A stretch of 64,000 bases of DNA from Burkholderia sp. SRS-W-2-2016 (GTDB taxonomy: Bacteria; Pseudomonadota; Gammaproteobacteria; Burkholderiales; Burkholderiaceae): NCBI RefSeq assembly GCF_001931485.1, contig NZ_MSDV01000019.1, positions 372,001 through 436,000 of the forward strand, written 5' to 3'. Each line of letters opens with the position of its first letter. The first letter of the stretch is position 1. Below are positions 9,605 to 17,633 of this stretch, one piece after another. The translations under genes and the position numbers were made by a program. The notes below the pieces were generated by a model that was not told the DNA's origin, did no database searches, and was given only the letters and a program-made list of their open reading frames with translations.

Positions 9605-10207
9605 CTACGTCCGCATGACCTGGATGTGATACAGCCCCCACGGCGACAGTTCGAAGCGATCCTTCAGCGGCTTTGCCGCGAGTTCCGGAATACGGTCCGC
9701 GTCGAAGATCGCCCATAACGGTCCGAGGCCGCCGAGCGGCAGCGGCTTGCCGTCCATCTGCGTCGCGACGATGAAGCGATAGCCGCGGATTTTGTCGAGC
9801 GTCGCCATTACCGCGTAGCCGTCGACCGCGTGCATCACGATCTGCGTACTGTCGCCAGTGGGGGCGCCGGCATGTGCGAGCACGTCGGTGAGCAGCGGAC
9901 CGCTGAATTTGTGCGGATGTGCATCGTATTCGATCGTCGGCTCGATCGTGACGGTTTTCATGCCGGCGAGCAGCGGCAGATCGATTCCATAGGCTTCGGA
10001 GAATTTGATCTGGTGCCTGGCCATCAACTGGTCGAAGGATGGATTGAGCGCGCCGCGATTGCTGCGCGCGATCGCGCCGGAGATAGTGAGGATAACTGGG
10101 GAAGGGGCGCACGTTGTGGCGTGCTCATGTTCGCGCTTTGCGGCAAAGGCGGGCGAGGCCGCCGCGCCCAGTGCCGCTGCGCGGGTCAGGAACTGGCGTT
10201 TGTTCAT
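9605..10207 (-). CDS. Exported protein with oxidoreductase molybdopterin-binding fold
   Basis: 200-aa periplasmic protein. The signal peptide starts MNKRQFLTRAAALGAA and ends at SPAFA; the KR-Q-F-L pattern is Tat-like but lacks a strict twin arginine. The mature region resembles the small sulfite-oxidase-fold proteins that sit in iron- or copper-uptake loci (GPLLTDVLAHAGA, VDGYAV, PLPLGGLGPLWAIFD). I see no clear molybdopterin-coordinating Cys, so it may bind no cofactor. It lies upstream of and parallel to the DUF2946-TonB-PepSY genes with a 65-base gap, and may be co-transcribed with them. Confidence 0.7.
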   Translation of the reverse strand: MNKRQFLTRAAALGAAASPAFAAKREHEHATTCAPSPVILTISGAIARSNRGALNPSFDQLMARHQIKFSEAYGIDLPLLAGMKTVTIEPTIEYDAHPHKFSGPLLTDVLAHAGAPTGDSTQIVMHAVDGYAVMATLDKIRGYRFIVATQMDGKPLPLGGLGPLWAIFDADRIPELAAKPLKDRFELSPWGLYHIQVMRT

Positions 10208-10617
10208 TGTGTTTTTCTCCCGGTGGCGTCGTTGGTGGCGCGGGCTGGAACTCTCGCTCGCGCGCTTCTTATTGTCGAAGAATTGCCGCTTCGCGTGATA
10301 CCGCTACGCATTATTTAACTGCGATCCGCTATTGCGTTCGTGCATGCGATTCAGATTGAAGCTGGCATGTTTTTGCGGATCTTCGCAGATTGATGACGAA
10401 GCGAGAGATCGCGCAACGGGCAACGACAAGAGAAACGCCGCGCGACCGATAAGCAGATCCGATAGCTTTACAAAGCCTTTCCATTGCCGCGTGCGCGAGT
10501 TCCGCTTTTACAATAAGCGCGGCGAGCCTTTACAAAGCAACGCAGCGCAGTGCAACCCGGAGACAACACGATGCCACACACGACCACCCCCGGTTCATCG
10601 ACACACGAGGCACAGCA
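10208..10617. promoter_or_regulatory. Divergent intergenic region with repeated TTTACAA elements
   Basis: This 410-base region separates the leftward exported protein from the rightward dehydrogenase. It is less GC-rich than its surroundings and contains TTTACAAAGC at 10467-10476 and again at 10529-10538, with a related TTTACAATAAGC at 10507-10518. The first copy is part of a GCTTT-AC-AAAGC inverted repeat. These could be operator sites for the GntR or LysR proteins encoded nearby. That assignment is inference. Confidence 0.4.
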
Positions 10618-11502
10618 ATGAGCGAACTCACGCGGATTGCGTTGATCGGTTTCGGCGAAGCCGGCGGCCTCCTCGGCGCGGGACTCGCCGCGCAGCGCGT
10701 GCAGGTCGCGATGTTCGATCTGCGACGCGACGTGTTGCGCGAGAAGGCGAACGCGGCAGGCGTGCGGGTCGCCGACACGTTGCAAAGCGCGCTCGAGCAC
10801 GCACAGCTCGTGATCTCCGCGGTGCCCGCCGATGCCGATTTCGAAGTCGCGCAGGCCGCCGCGCGCCACCTGCAGCCGCAGCAGATCTATCTCGACATCA
10901 ATTCGGTTTCGCCTGCCACCAAGCAGCACGCGCAGGCATGCATCGAAGCGGCCGGTGCTCAGTACGTCGAAGCAGCGGTGATGGCGCCGGTGCCGCCATA
11001 CGGTCTCGCGGTGCCGATGCTGCTCGGCGGCGCGAGTGCCGCGCACCTCGCGCCGCGGTTGAATGCGCTCGGCTTCAACTCGCGCGCGGTGTCGGAAAAG
11101 ATCGGCGTCGCGTCGGCGGCGAAGATGTGCCGCAGCGTGATGATCAAGGGCATCGAAGCATTGACCGTCGAATGTCTGCGCGCCGCGCGGCACTACGATG
11201 CGGAATCGATCGTGCTCGAATCGCTGGCGGAAACCTTCGGCAAGATGCGCGGCGATGCGGGCGTGCCCGGCTATCTGGTCAGCCGCGTCGCCGAGCATGG
11301 CCGCCGGCGCGCGGCGGAAATGCGCGAGGTATCGCAGACGCTGCGCGAAGCGGGCGTCACGCCGTTCATGAGCGACGCGTGCGCGCGCTTGCAGGACAGC
11401 GTCGTCGATGCGATGGAGGCGGGCGGTATCGATTACGGCACGCTGGCCACGCCGTTCGACTGGCAGTCGTTTTTCGACAGCCTGCCGAAGCCGCAGCCGT
11501 AA
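10618..11502 (+). CDS. NAD(P)-dependent oxidoreductase, 6-phosphogluconate/hydroxyisobutyrate dehydrogenase-like with DUF1932
   Basis: 294-aa cytosolic dehydrogenase. Residues 5-160 form a Rossmann domain with GFGEAGG as dinucleotide loop; the C-terminal half is the helical DUF1932 domain (about 190-265, with AAKMCRSVMIKGIEAL). DUF1932 proteins belong to the beta-hydroxyacid dehydrogenase superfamily and act on unidentified hydroxyacids. It converges on the LysR/GntR pair, and the ring-cleavage genes lie just beyond, so it may handle an intermediate of the same aromatic pathway. No substrate can be named. Confidence 0.8.
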   Translation: MSELTRIALIGFGEAGGLLGAGLAAQRVQVAMFDLRRDVLREKANAAGVRVADTLQSALEHAQLVISAVPADADFEVAQAAARHLQPQQIYLDINSVSPATKQHAQACIEAAGAQYVEAAVMAPVPPYGLAVPMLLGGASAAHLAPRLNALGFNSRAVSEKIGVASAAKMCRSVMIKGIEALTVECLRAARHYDAESIVLESLAETFGKMRGDAGVPGYLVSRVAEHGRRRAAEMREVSQTLREAGVTPFMSDACARLQDSVVDAMEAGGIDYGTLATPFDWQSFFDSLPKPQP

Positions 11503-11558
11503 CCACTGCCGCGACCGGACAAACAGAAATAGTTAAGCGAACTGATTAACATCAGCGG

Positions 11559-12866
11559 CTAGCCCGCACCGATGCTGACCGTGCGCGTCACATCGACGAC
11601 CGACAACCGGATCGCATCGATCAACGCGCGCGCGGCCGGGGACGGTGTGCCGGCCGCACGCATCGTCAGGCCGATATCGCGCCGGGTGTTGTGCAGCGGC
11701 ACGTTGAGCACCACCAGTTGGCCGGAGCGGATTTCGTGGTGCAGTTGCTGCGCGGACAGCGCGGCGGCCATATCGGTGCCGAGCAGCAGCCCGCGAATCA
11801 CCGCGAGGTCGGCGGTCTCGACGGTCGGCAGCGGCGGCTTGACCTTCAGCCGCTTGAATTGCGCTTCGAACAGCGCGCGTGCCGGCGCATGACTGCGCGG
11901 CAAAATCCATTGCGCGTCGCGCAGTCCCATGACGGTCAGATCGGCAATCTGCGTGAGCGGATGATCGCGACGCACCAGCACCACCATGTCTTCCGACATC
12001 AGCCGCTCGTTCTTCAGGCCGCTCGTCGCATCGTTGTCGCGCAGCGCGCCGAGAATGAAGTCGATGTCGCCCGCGCGCAAACCGGCGACCAGCGTTTCGT
12101 ACGAGCTTTCGTCGGTGACCACGCGCACGCCGGGGTTCTCGGAGGTCATCCGCGCAATCGCTTTCGGCAGGATCAGCGTGCGGCCGAGCGGCAATGCGCC
12201 GACCGTCACCGAGCCCTGAATCTTGCCGTGCAGCGCGGCGATATCGTCGGGCACGTGACGCAGTTCGTTCAGCGCGCGGCGCACGTGCAGCAGAAAGGTT
12301 TCGCCCTCGGCGGTCAGCAGAATGCCGCGCGGGCTGCGATGAAACAGGCTCAAACCCGAGCCGCTTTCGAGCACGCGAATCGCGGTGCTGACCGCCGGCT
12401 GGCTGATGCCGAAGGTTTTCGCCGCGCTCGGCATATGCCGGTGCCGCGCGAGCGCGGCGAACAGTTGCAGGCGTCGCGTGTTCAGCAGATAGGCGGGCAG
12501 CGTGCCTTCGGCAACGGGACGGCGCCGCGTCTGCCGAGCCGCGCACCACTGCGCGAGTTCTTCGAGTTCCGCGAAGATGCGCTCGCAGCGATGCAGCACC
12601 GCGCGGCCGACCGGCGTCGGCAGCATCCCCGATGGACCGCGATCGAACAGCGGCTCGCCGAGCGCGAGTTCGAGTTCCTGCACCGAACGCGTGACCGCCG
12701 ATTGCGCGCGAAACAGCGCGGCGGCCGCGCGCGTCGCGCTGCCCATGTCGGCGACGAGCCGGAACGCGCGCAGATGCGCGAGATTGAGCAGGTCTTTGCT
12801 GGTGATCGACAGCGGCGCCTTGGCGGGCGGCTGACCGCTTTCGGTCGAAATGATCTCGTCTGTCAT
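11559..12866 (-). CDS. LysR-type regulator with two tandem HTH domains
   Basis: 435-aa regulator, about 120 residues longer than a usual LysR protein. Two complete LysR winged-helix units follow each other: residues 29-88 (SATRAAAALFRAQSAVTRSV, then LFDRGPSG) and residues 129-188 (MPSAAKTFGISQPAVSTAI, then LFHRSPRG). A single effector domain follows (about 215-425). The doubled DNA-binding region suggests unusual operator recognition or a fixed dimer-like reader. The start at 12866 overlaps the GntR stop by 4 bases (ATGA), so the two regulators are coupled. It probably controls the divergent ligBA-type genes or the DUF1932 gene. Confidence 0.88.
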   Translation of the reverse strand: MTDEIISTESGQPPAKAPLSITSKDLLNLAHLRAFRLVADMGSATRAAAALFRAQSAVTRSVQELELALGEPLFDRGPSGMLPTPVGRAVLHRCERIFAELEELAQWCAARQTRRRPVAEGTLPAYLLNTRRLQLFAALARHRHMPSAAKTFGISQPAVSTAIRVLESGSGLSLFHRSPRGILLTAEGETFLLHVRRALNELRHVPDDIAALHGKIQGSVTVGALPLGRTLILPKAIARMTSENPGVRVVTDESSYETLVAGLRAGDIDFILGALRDNDATSGLKNERLMSEDMVVLVRRDHPLTQIADLTVMGLRDAQWILPRSHAPARALFEAQFKRLKVKPPLPTVETADLAVIRGLLLGTDMAAALSAQQLHHEIRSGQLVVLNVPLHNTRRDIGLTMRAAGTPSPAARALIDAIRLSVVDVTRTVSIGAG

Positions 12867-13564
12867 GCGGCGTCCGCGATCAGATGCAACGACGGCAGCG
12901 ACAGATTCAGGCTTTCCTTCGAGATATGCGTGTGTTCCTTCATCAATGCATCGACGCGCGCGCCTTCGCCTTTTTTCAGCGCATCGACGATCGCATGATG
13001 CTGGCGATGCGCGTAACCGAGCATCATGAATTGACGCTCGCGCGCGGCTTCGTCGAATGCGATCGTGAACGGCGAGACGAACGGCACCTTGTCGTTCAGA
13101 CTGAGCGCGGCGCTCACTGCCGCATTCTGCGCGGCGTCGACGATCAGCGCGTGGAAGCGGCCGTTCATCTGCGCGTAGCGCACGTCGTCGCCAGGGCTTA
13201 ACTGCTTTTGCGCGAAGATCTCGTCGCCTTCGCGCAGACAGTCGTCGAGCGCGGCCGCGAGCGCCGGGCTCACGCCGCGTTCGGCCACCGAGCGGGCGGC
13301 CAGTCCTTCGAGTACGCCGCGCACGTCGATTGCATTGAGCACGTCGCGCACGCTGAAGCGGCGCACCACGTAACCGCGCGAGCCCGAGCGGTCGAGCAGT
13401 CCTTCCGACGACAGCACGCTCAGCGCATAACGCAGCGGCGTGCGCGACACGCCGAGCCATTGCGCGAGTTGCGCTTCGACGAGCCGCTGACCGGGCGACA
13501 GTTCGCCCGCAAGAATTCTTTCGCGTAAGGACTGGACAATCGCCTGCTGGGTCGTCTCGTTCAT
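12863..13564 (-). CDS. GntR-family regulator, FCD subfamily
   Basis: 233-aa FadR-type regulator. The winged helix spans about 5-70 (LSPGQRLVEAQLAQWLGVSRTP). The C-terminal all-helical FCD domain (about 80-215) keeps the metal/ligand residues expected of the family: Asp and Asn in DVRYAQMNGRFH, and later His residues in HRQHHAIVDAL and MKEH. FCD regulators sense carboxylic acids. It is the first gene of a leftward pair with the double-HTH LysR and is divergent from the ring-cleavage dioxygenase genes, the most likely target. The ATG at 13564 gives the family length; the longer frame upstream is low-complexity. Confidence 0.88.
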   Translation of the reverse strand: MNETTQQAIVQSLRERILAGELSPGQRLVEAQLAQWLGVSRTPLRYALSVLSSEGLLDRSGSRGYVVRRFSVRDVLNAIDVRGVLEGLAARSVAERGVSPALAAALDDCLREGDEIFAQKQLSPGDDVRYAQMNGRFHALIVDAAQNAAVSAALSLNDKVPFVSPFTIAFDEAARERQFMMLGYAHRQHHAIVDALKKGEGARVDALMKEHTHISKESLNLSLPSLHLIADAA

Positions 13565-13956
13565 TGTGGTATCACTCTTCGGAAGCACCGAAGTATAGCC
13601 ACGTGCGCAACGCTGCACCAAGACTAAAAAACCGCGTTGCGAGTTGTTTTCCGGGCCATCTATTTTATTTATCGAGGAGCGCCGCCGGCGGGTCCCGCAA
13701 GAAGCCCGCCGGGTGGGCTTGGGATACCGAGCGGGCCATGCGGAGCGGGGCTCGCGGCGCCATCGCCGGTGTCGTGAAGCGCCCGTTTGCGGGGTTTTCA
13801 CCGATTAACCGGGCGTTCGCTGAGGTTTACCCGGACTACCGGTATCGAGGCACAATTCCTATCTTTGTATCCCAACACGGTTGCGCCGGCTCGCGCCGCG
13901 AAGCCGCCGACCTATCCGATTGGCAAGCAGCACGAAGTGACGAAAGAGAGCGAAAT
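13565..13956. promoter_or_regulatory. Divergent promoter region between GntR and dioxygenase genes
   Basis: These 390 bases must hold the promoters of the leftward regulator pair and the rightward dioxygenase genes. The first 110 bases are relatively AT-rich. A purine-rich GAAAGAGAGCG just before 13957 is the ribosome site that fixes the dioxygenase start. I see no convincing operator or RNA element. Confidence 0.4.
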
Positions 13957-14799
13957 ATGGCAAGGATCATTGGTGGTATCGGCACCTCCCACGTACCCAC
14001 GATCGGGTTGGCGTACGACAAGGGCAAGCAGAACGAGCCGGCTTGGGCGCCGCTGTTCAAGGGCTATGAGCCGGTCGCGAAGTGGCTCGACGAGCACAAG
14101 CCCGACGTGATGGTGATGTTCTACAACGACCACGCGAACAGCTTCTTCTTCGACTGCTATCCGACTTTCGCGCTCGGCGTGTCGGCCAATCACGAATTCG
14201 CCGACGAAGGCGCGGGCAAGCGTCCGCTGCCGGATATCGCCGGCCATCCGGATCTGGCGATTCATATCGTCGAGCAACTGGTCGCCGACGAATTCGACCT
14301 GACCGTGTTCCAGGATCGACCGCTCGATCACGGCTGTAATTCGCCGCTGTCGCTGATGCTGCCGCATGAAGGCGGCTGGCCGATGTCGCTGGTGCCGCTC
14401 GAAGTGAACGTGCTGCAATATCCGCTGCCTACCGCGAACCGCTGCTACCGGCTCGGCCAGGCGCTGCGTCGCGCGATCGAATCGTTCGAGCAGGACCTGA
14501 AGGTCGTGGTGGTCGGCACGGGCGGGCTGTCGCACCAGGTGCACGGCGAGCGCAGCGGCTTCAATAACACCGACTGGGACATGGAGTTCCTCGACCTGAT
14601 CGTCAATGATCCTGAACGTCTGGCCGCGATGAAGCACGTCGACTACGTGCGTCTCGGCGGCGCGGAAAGCGTCGAAACGATCATGTGGCTGGCGATGCGC
14701 GGCGCGCTCGGCGGCAAGGTGCGCGAACTGCACCGCAATTACTATCTCGCGACCAGCACCGCGATGGCCGTGACGCTTTACGAAGAAGAGGTCGCTTGA
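13957..14799 (+). CDS. Class III extradiol dioxygenase, LigB-type beta subunit
   Basis: 280-aa catalytic subunit of a protocatechuate 4,5-dioxygenase-type enzyme: meta-cleavage of a dihydroxybenzoate with Fe(II) and O2. The residues known in LigB can be matched: iron ligands H12 (GTSHVP), H59 (YNDHA) and E240 (GGAESVE), and catalytic base H193 (GTGGLSHQVHG). The family signature DHGCNSPLSLM is present. The start at 13957 follows GAAAGAGAG and matches the family N-terminus; a far upstream in-frame ATG is rejected. The stop overlaps the alpha-subunit start (TGATG). Substrate may be protocatechuate, gallate or a methylated analogue; no downstream lig genes are in view to decide. Confidence 0.9.
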   Translation: MARIIGGIGTSHVPTIGLAYDKGKQNEPAWAPLFKGYEPVAKWLDEHKPDVMVMFYNDHANSFFFDCYPTFALGVSANHEFADEGAGKRPLPDIAGHPDLAIHIVEQLVADEFDLTVFQDRPLDHGCNSPLSLMLPHEGGWPMSLVPLEVNVLQYPLPTANRCYRLGQALRRAIESFEQDLKVVVVGTGGLSHQVHGERSGFNNTDWDMEFLDLIVNDPERLAAMKHVDYVRLGGAESVETIMWLAMRGALGGKVRELHRNYYLATSTAMAVTLYEEEVA

Positions 14800-15158
14800 T
14801 GAATCCGCAACTGGTTGGCATCGAAGAACTGACGGGTACTTATCCGTTCGATATTCGCCAGAGCATGAAGGCGATGCGTATGAACCGCTTTTTCTGGCAG
14901 ATGCGCGAAGCGTCGGCACGCGCGCTGTGGCTCAAAAACCGCACCGCCGCTTATGACGCGGCCGGCCTGACGGCCGAGGAACGCGCGCTGGTCGATAACA
15001 CCGACTGGATCGGCATGATTCGTTATGGCGTGTGTTTCTTCGTGTTGGAGAAGTTTGCGCGGGTCGTGAAGATCACCAATCTCGGCGTGTACGCGAGCAT
15101 GCGCGGCGAAACGCTCGAAGCGTTTCTGAAGACGCGTAAGGTGCCGGACGCTGTGTAA
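14799..15158 (+). CDS. Extradiol dioxygenase alpha subunit, LigA-type
   Basis: 119-aa small helical subunit that caps the active site of the LigB-type partner. The LigA signature regions are visible: TYPFDIRQSMKAMRMNRFFW near the N-terminus and DNTDWIGMIRYGVCFF in the middle. It starts at 14799, sharing one base with the beta-subunit stop, which favours coupled 1:1 synthesis. The order beta then alpha is the reverse of Sphingobium ligAB. A strong terminator follows at 15231, so the SDR gene downstream may have its own promoter. Confidence 0.88.
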   Translation: MNPQLVGIEELTGTYPFDIRQSMKAMRMNRFFWQMREASARALWLKNRTAAYDAAGLTAEERALVDNTDWIGMIRYGVCFFVLEKFARVVKITNLGVYASMRGETLEAFLKTRKVPDAV

Positions 15159-15230
15159 GCATTGCAAGCGGTGATGCCTGCCGGTCGGTCCGGCAAGCGT
15201 CGTTCCGCAAGTTGTTTCGCAACACCAGGC

Positions 15231-15263
15231 AAAAGCCGGGCTAGAGCTAGCCCGGCTTTTTTT
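15231..15263 (+). terminator. Rho-independent terminator after the dioxygenase genes
   Basis: A perfect 13-bp inverted repeat (15231-15243 and 15248-15260) with a 4-base loop is followed by a run of seven T residues. It ends the ligBA-type transcript 70 bases after the alpha-subunit stop. Confidence 0.9.
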
Positions 15264-15421
15264 CGTCTGGAGAACGGCAATTGAGCGGGAATTGAGAGGG
15301 AATTGCAGCGGCAATTGCAGTGTCGATTCGACAAGCGCGGCGCAACGCCATACAGTCTGCAACGTGATTCCCCGGCCACGCGCCATCCCGGCGCGGCGGG
15401 TCAACCGCAGGAGAACGCATC

Positions 15422-16126
15422 ATGGCAGCAGAGAAAGTCGCACTCGTCACCGCCGCGGGCAAGGGCATGGGCGCGGCGATCGCGCGGGAACTGGCGGCCA
15501 ATGGCTACCGGCTCGCGCTGATGTCGCCGTCCGGCAGTGCCGCGCAACTCGCCGCCGAACTCGGCGGTTTCGGCGTCACCGGTTCGGTGACCGAGCCGGC
15601 CGATATCGACCGCTTCGTGCAGGATACGTTGCACAAATTCGGCCGCATCGACGCGGTCGTCAATAACACCGGCCATCCGCCGAAGGGCGATCTGCTCGCG
15701 CTCGACGACGAACAGTGGCACGCCGGGCTCGACCTGATCGTGCTGAACGTCGCGCGCGTGTTGCGTCGCGTGACGCCCGCGTTTCTTGCACAGGGCGGCG
15801 GCGCGGTGGTGAACATTTCGAGTTTCGCGGCCGATGCGCCGGAGCAGACGATGCCGGTGTCGTCGGCACTGCGCGCCGCGTTGAGTTCTTTTACGCGGCT
15901 GTATGCGGACCGCTACGCGAAGGACAACATCCGGATCAATTCGGTGCTGCCGGGCTTTATCGATAGCTGGCCGGAAACGCCGGAGATCGTCGCGCGTATT
16001 CCGGTCGGGCGTTTCGGCAAGACGCAGGAGATCGCCAGAACGGTCGCGTTTCTGTTGTCGGACGGGGCCGGCTATATCACCGGGCAGAACATTCGGGTCG
16101 ACGGCGGGATTGTGCGGGCGCTGTGA
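15422..16126 (+). CDS. Short-chain dehydrogenase/reductase with divergent catalytic motif
   Basis: 234-aa SDR with an intact Rossmann part: TAAGKGMG at 10-17, NNTG at 81-84, N109 in VLNV and the catalytic-type Ser in NISS (133/134). The canonical YxxxK motif is absent. At the aligned place the protein reads PVSSALRAAL, with Ser near 147 for Tyr and Arg151 for Lys. The C-terminal GQNIRVDGGI is normal. It may be a non-classical SDR using other residues, or a binding protein without dehydrogenase activity. It lies downstream of the dioxygenase genes but after their terminator; a role in the same pathway is inference. GGAGAACGC before the ATG is the ribosome site. Confidence 0.82.
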   Translation: MAAEKVALVTAAGKGMGAAIARELAANGYRLALMSPSGSAAQLAAELGGFGVTGSVTEPADIDRFVQDTLHKFGRIDAVVNNTGHPPKGDLLALDDEQWHAGLDLIVLNVARVLRRVTPAFLAQGGGAVVNISSFAADAPEQTMPVSSALRAALSSFTRLYADRYAKDNIRINSVLPGFIDSWPETPEIVARIPVGRFGKTQEIARTVAFLLSDGAGYITGQNIRVDGGIVRAL

Positions 16127-16664
16127 GTGCGGGGAGATGCCGCTCTCGCGTCCAGCGGAATCGGGGCGTTCCGCTATTCGGTTTGAATAAGCGCTTTCCA
16201 CTGCGGAGTGGATGTCGTCGAATTGAAATAAAACTTTCGAAACTTAACGGCCTCGCGTTGGTACCGCCATTCGTGCGAGTCGCCGTGCTTTCGCATGAGC
16301 AGAGAACGGGCGGTTGCGCAATAGGGAAACCCGAGTTGCCGGTCGGCGCGATGCAAACCCGGCGCTCGCGAAGGCCGCTTGCGCAGCGTGCCGTCCGGCG
16401 CCAAACGAATCCGCGTTCAGCCGCCCTCGGACCGGCCGGGCCGCAAGCGCGAGACCGGCAAATTCGACTCTCAGGGTTTGTCCGGGCGCGGGTTCGGCAC
16501 GGCACTGTCAGCCGTGCGCTACACCGCTCTTTTAAAAAGAAAAAATAATGCTGGTGTCTGAGGAATGTGCTAGAAATAACCATTGCACGCGCACGAGAAT
16601 TAGCCGCACGGGGCAAGTAAATTTTTCGGCTTTCACAACTCTTAATTCGGCCGCGAGGTGGATC
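16127..16664. other. Intergenic stretch, promoter of the exported protein
   Basis: About 540 bases without a supported gene. The distal part is GC-rich; the last 130 bases before 16665 are AT-rich (poly-A near 16530-16550) and probably hold the promoter for the exported protein, with GAGGTG at 16655-16660 as ribosome site. A 448-aa reverse frame across this region and the next gene is an Arg/His-rich shadow. Confidence 0.4.
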
Positions 16665-17471
16665 ATGAGAACAAAAACGTTCTTGGGGATCGGGGTGGCG
16701 ACAGTCGCCTCGGCGCTGACGCTCCAGGCGTATCCGGCATGGGCCGACGGACCCGAAGCCGCTTATGCGTCCGAAGACGAGGTGCCGGCCGGCTCGCTCG
16801 GTGCAAACGAATACCAGGTCAACGCCGACGGCATGAAGGAAGATCCGAAAGCGAAGATGTCGGATGTGGCGCGCGCGTATCGCAATGGTTATCTGAATCG
16901 CGGCAAACAGGATCAGGCCGATTATCAGGCGATGATCGACTCGCGTAATCACGGTCAGCGGCAACCCGCGAAAACCGACGTCGCGCGGGTGGACGTGCCG
17001 CCGCTGCCGGCCGGCGTGCCGGAAGACGACAACTCGAAATACACGAGTATTCCGCCGCAGCCGCGCCAGTACGCGCAGCGCCAGGTACCGCAACAGCCCG
17101 TGCAGCAACCGCCGCAACAGCGCTATCAGCAGGCTTACCAGCAGCCGCAATACGCGCAGCCGGCCATGCCGATGCAATATCAGCAGGCGCCGGCTTACGC
17201 GCAGATGCAGCCGCAAATGCAACCGCAGATGCAGCCGATGTACGCGGACAATCAGCCGATGTACGTGCGCCAGGACTATGCGCCGCCGCCGGTGCAGTAC
17301 GTGCCGGTTTACCCGCCGCAGGCGCAATACGATGAAATGCCGGTGGTCGAAACGGTGATGCAGCCGGTGGCGCCGGTCGCGTATCAGGTTTACCGGCCGC
17401 CGGTTTATTGGGCGCAGCCGCATATGTATGCATACCGGGCGCCGGTCGTCGGTTATCGCGTATGGCGTTGA
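16665..17471 (+). CDS. Exported Gln/Pro-rich low-complexity protein
   Basis: 268-aa protein with a clear Sec signal peptide (residues 1-22, ending at PAWA). The mature N-terminal third is ordinary and acidic (ASEDEVPAG, YRNGYLNRGKQDQADYQAMID), possibly a small conserved domain. From about residue 120 to 235 it becomes extremely rich in Gln, Pro, Tyr and Met, including three exact QMQP units. The end (about 240-268) is rich in Tyr, Pro, Val and Arg. I recognise no family. It could be a periplasmic or surface protein with a disordered spacer. It is monocistronic, followed by a strong hairpin. Confidence 0.75.
   Translation: MRTKTFLGIGVATVASALTLQAYPAWADGPEAAYASEDEVPAGSLGANEYQVNADGMKEDPKAKMSDVARAYRNGYLNRGKQDQADYQAMIDSRNHGQRQPAKTDVARVDVPPLPAGVPEDDNSKYTSIPPQPRQYAQRQVPQQPVQQPPQQRYQQAYQQPQYAQPAMPMQYQQAPAYAQMQPQMQPQMQPMYADNQPMYVRQDYAPPPVQYVPVYPPQAQYDEMPVVETVMQPVAPVAYQVYRPPVYWAQPHMYAYRAPVVGYRVWR
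17202..17237 (+). repeat. Three tandem 12-bp repeats (QMQP)
   Basis: Three in-frame 12-base units, the first and third identical and the second differing at synonymous positions, encode QMQP-QMQP-QMQP in the exported protein. Length change by slippage would keep the frame. Confidence 0.85.
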
Positions 17472-17541
17472 ACTGCCGGGCGGTCGCCGCGCATTAAATA
17501 GCGGCCGCCGTAATGAAGCCCCGCCGATTTATTGATCGATA

Positions 17542-17583
17542 AAAGTACTCAGCCCGGTACGACTGCACCGGGCTGAGTACTTT
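17542..17583. terminator. Bidirectional terminator between convergent genes
   Basis: A perfect 17-bp inverted repeat (17542-17558 and 17567-17583) with an 8-base loop. AAA at the left end and TTT at the right end make it usable from both sides. It separates the exported protein gene from the leftward BON gene. Confidence 0.88.
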
Positions 17584-17633
17584 GCATGAACCGTTTCCGG
17601 TTGAGAAGAATGGCGGCGCGTTAGCGCGCTTTT

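Noticed and set aside
16077..17423. 448-aa reverse ORF with many His/Arg
   Set aside because: Antisense to the exported protein gene; the low-complexity composition comes from the Gln/Pro repeats on the other strand.
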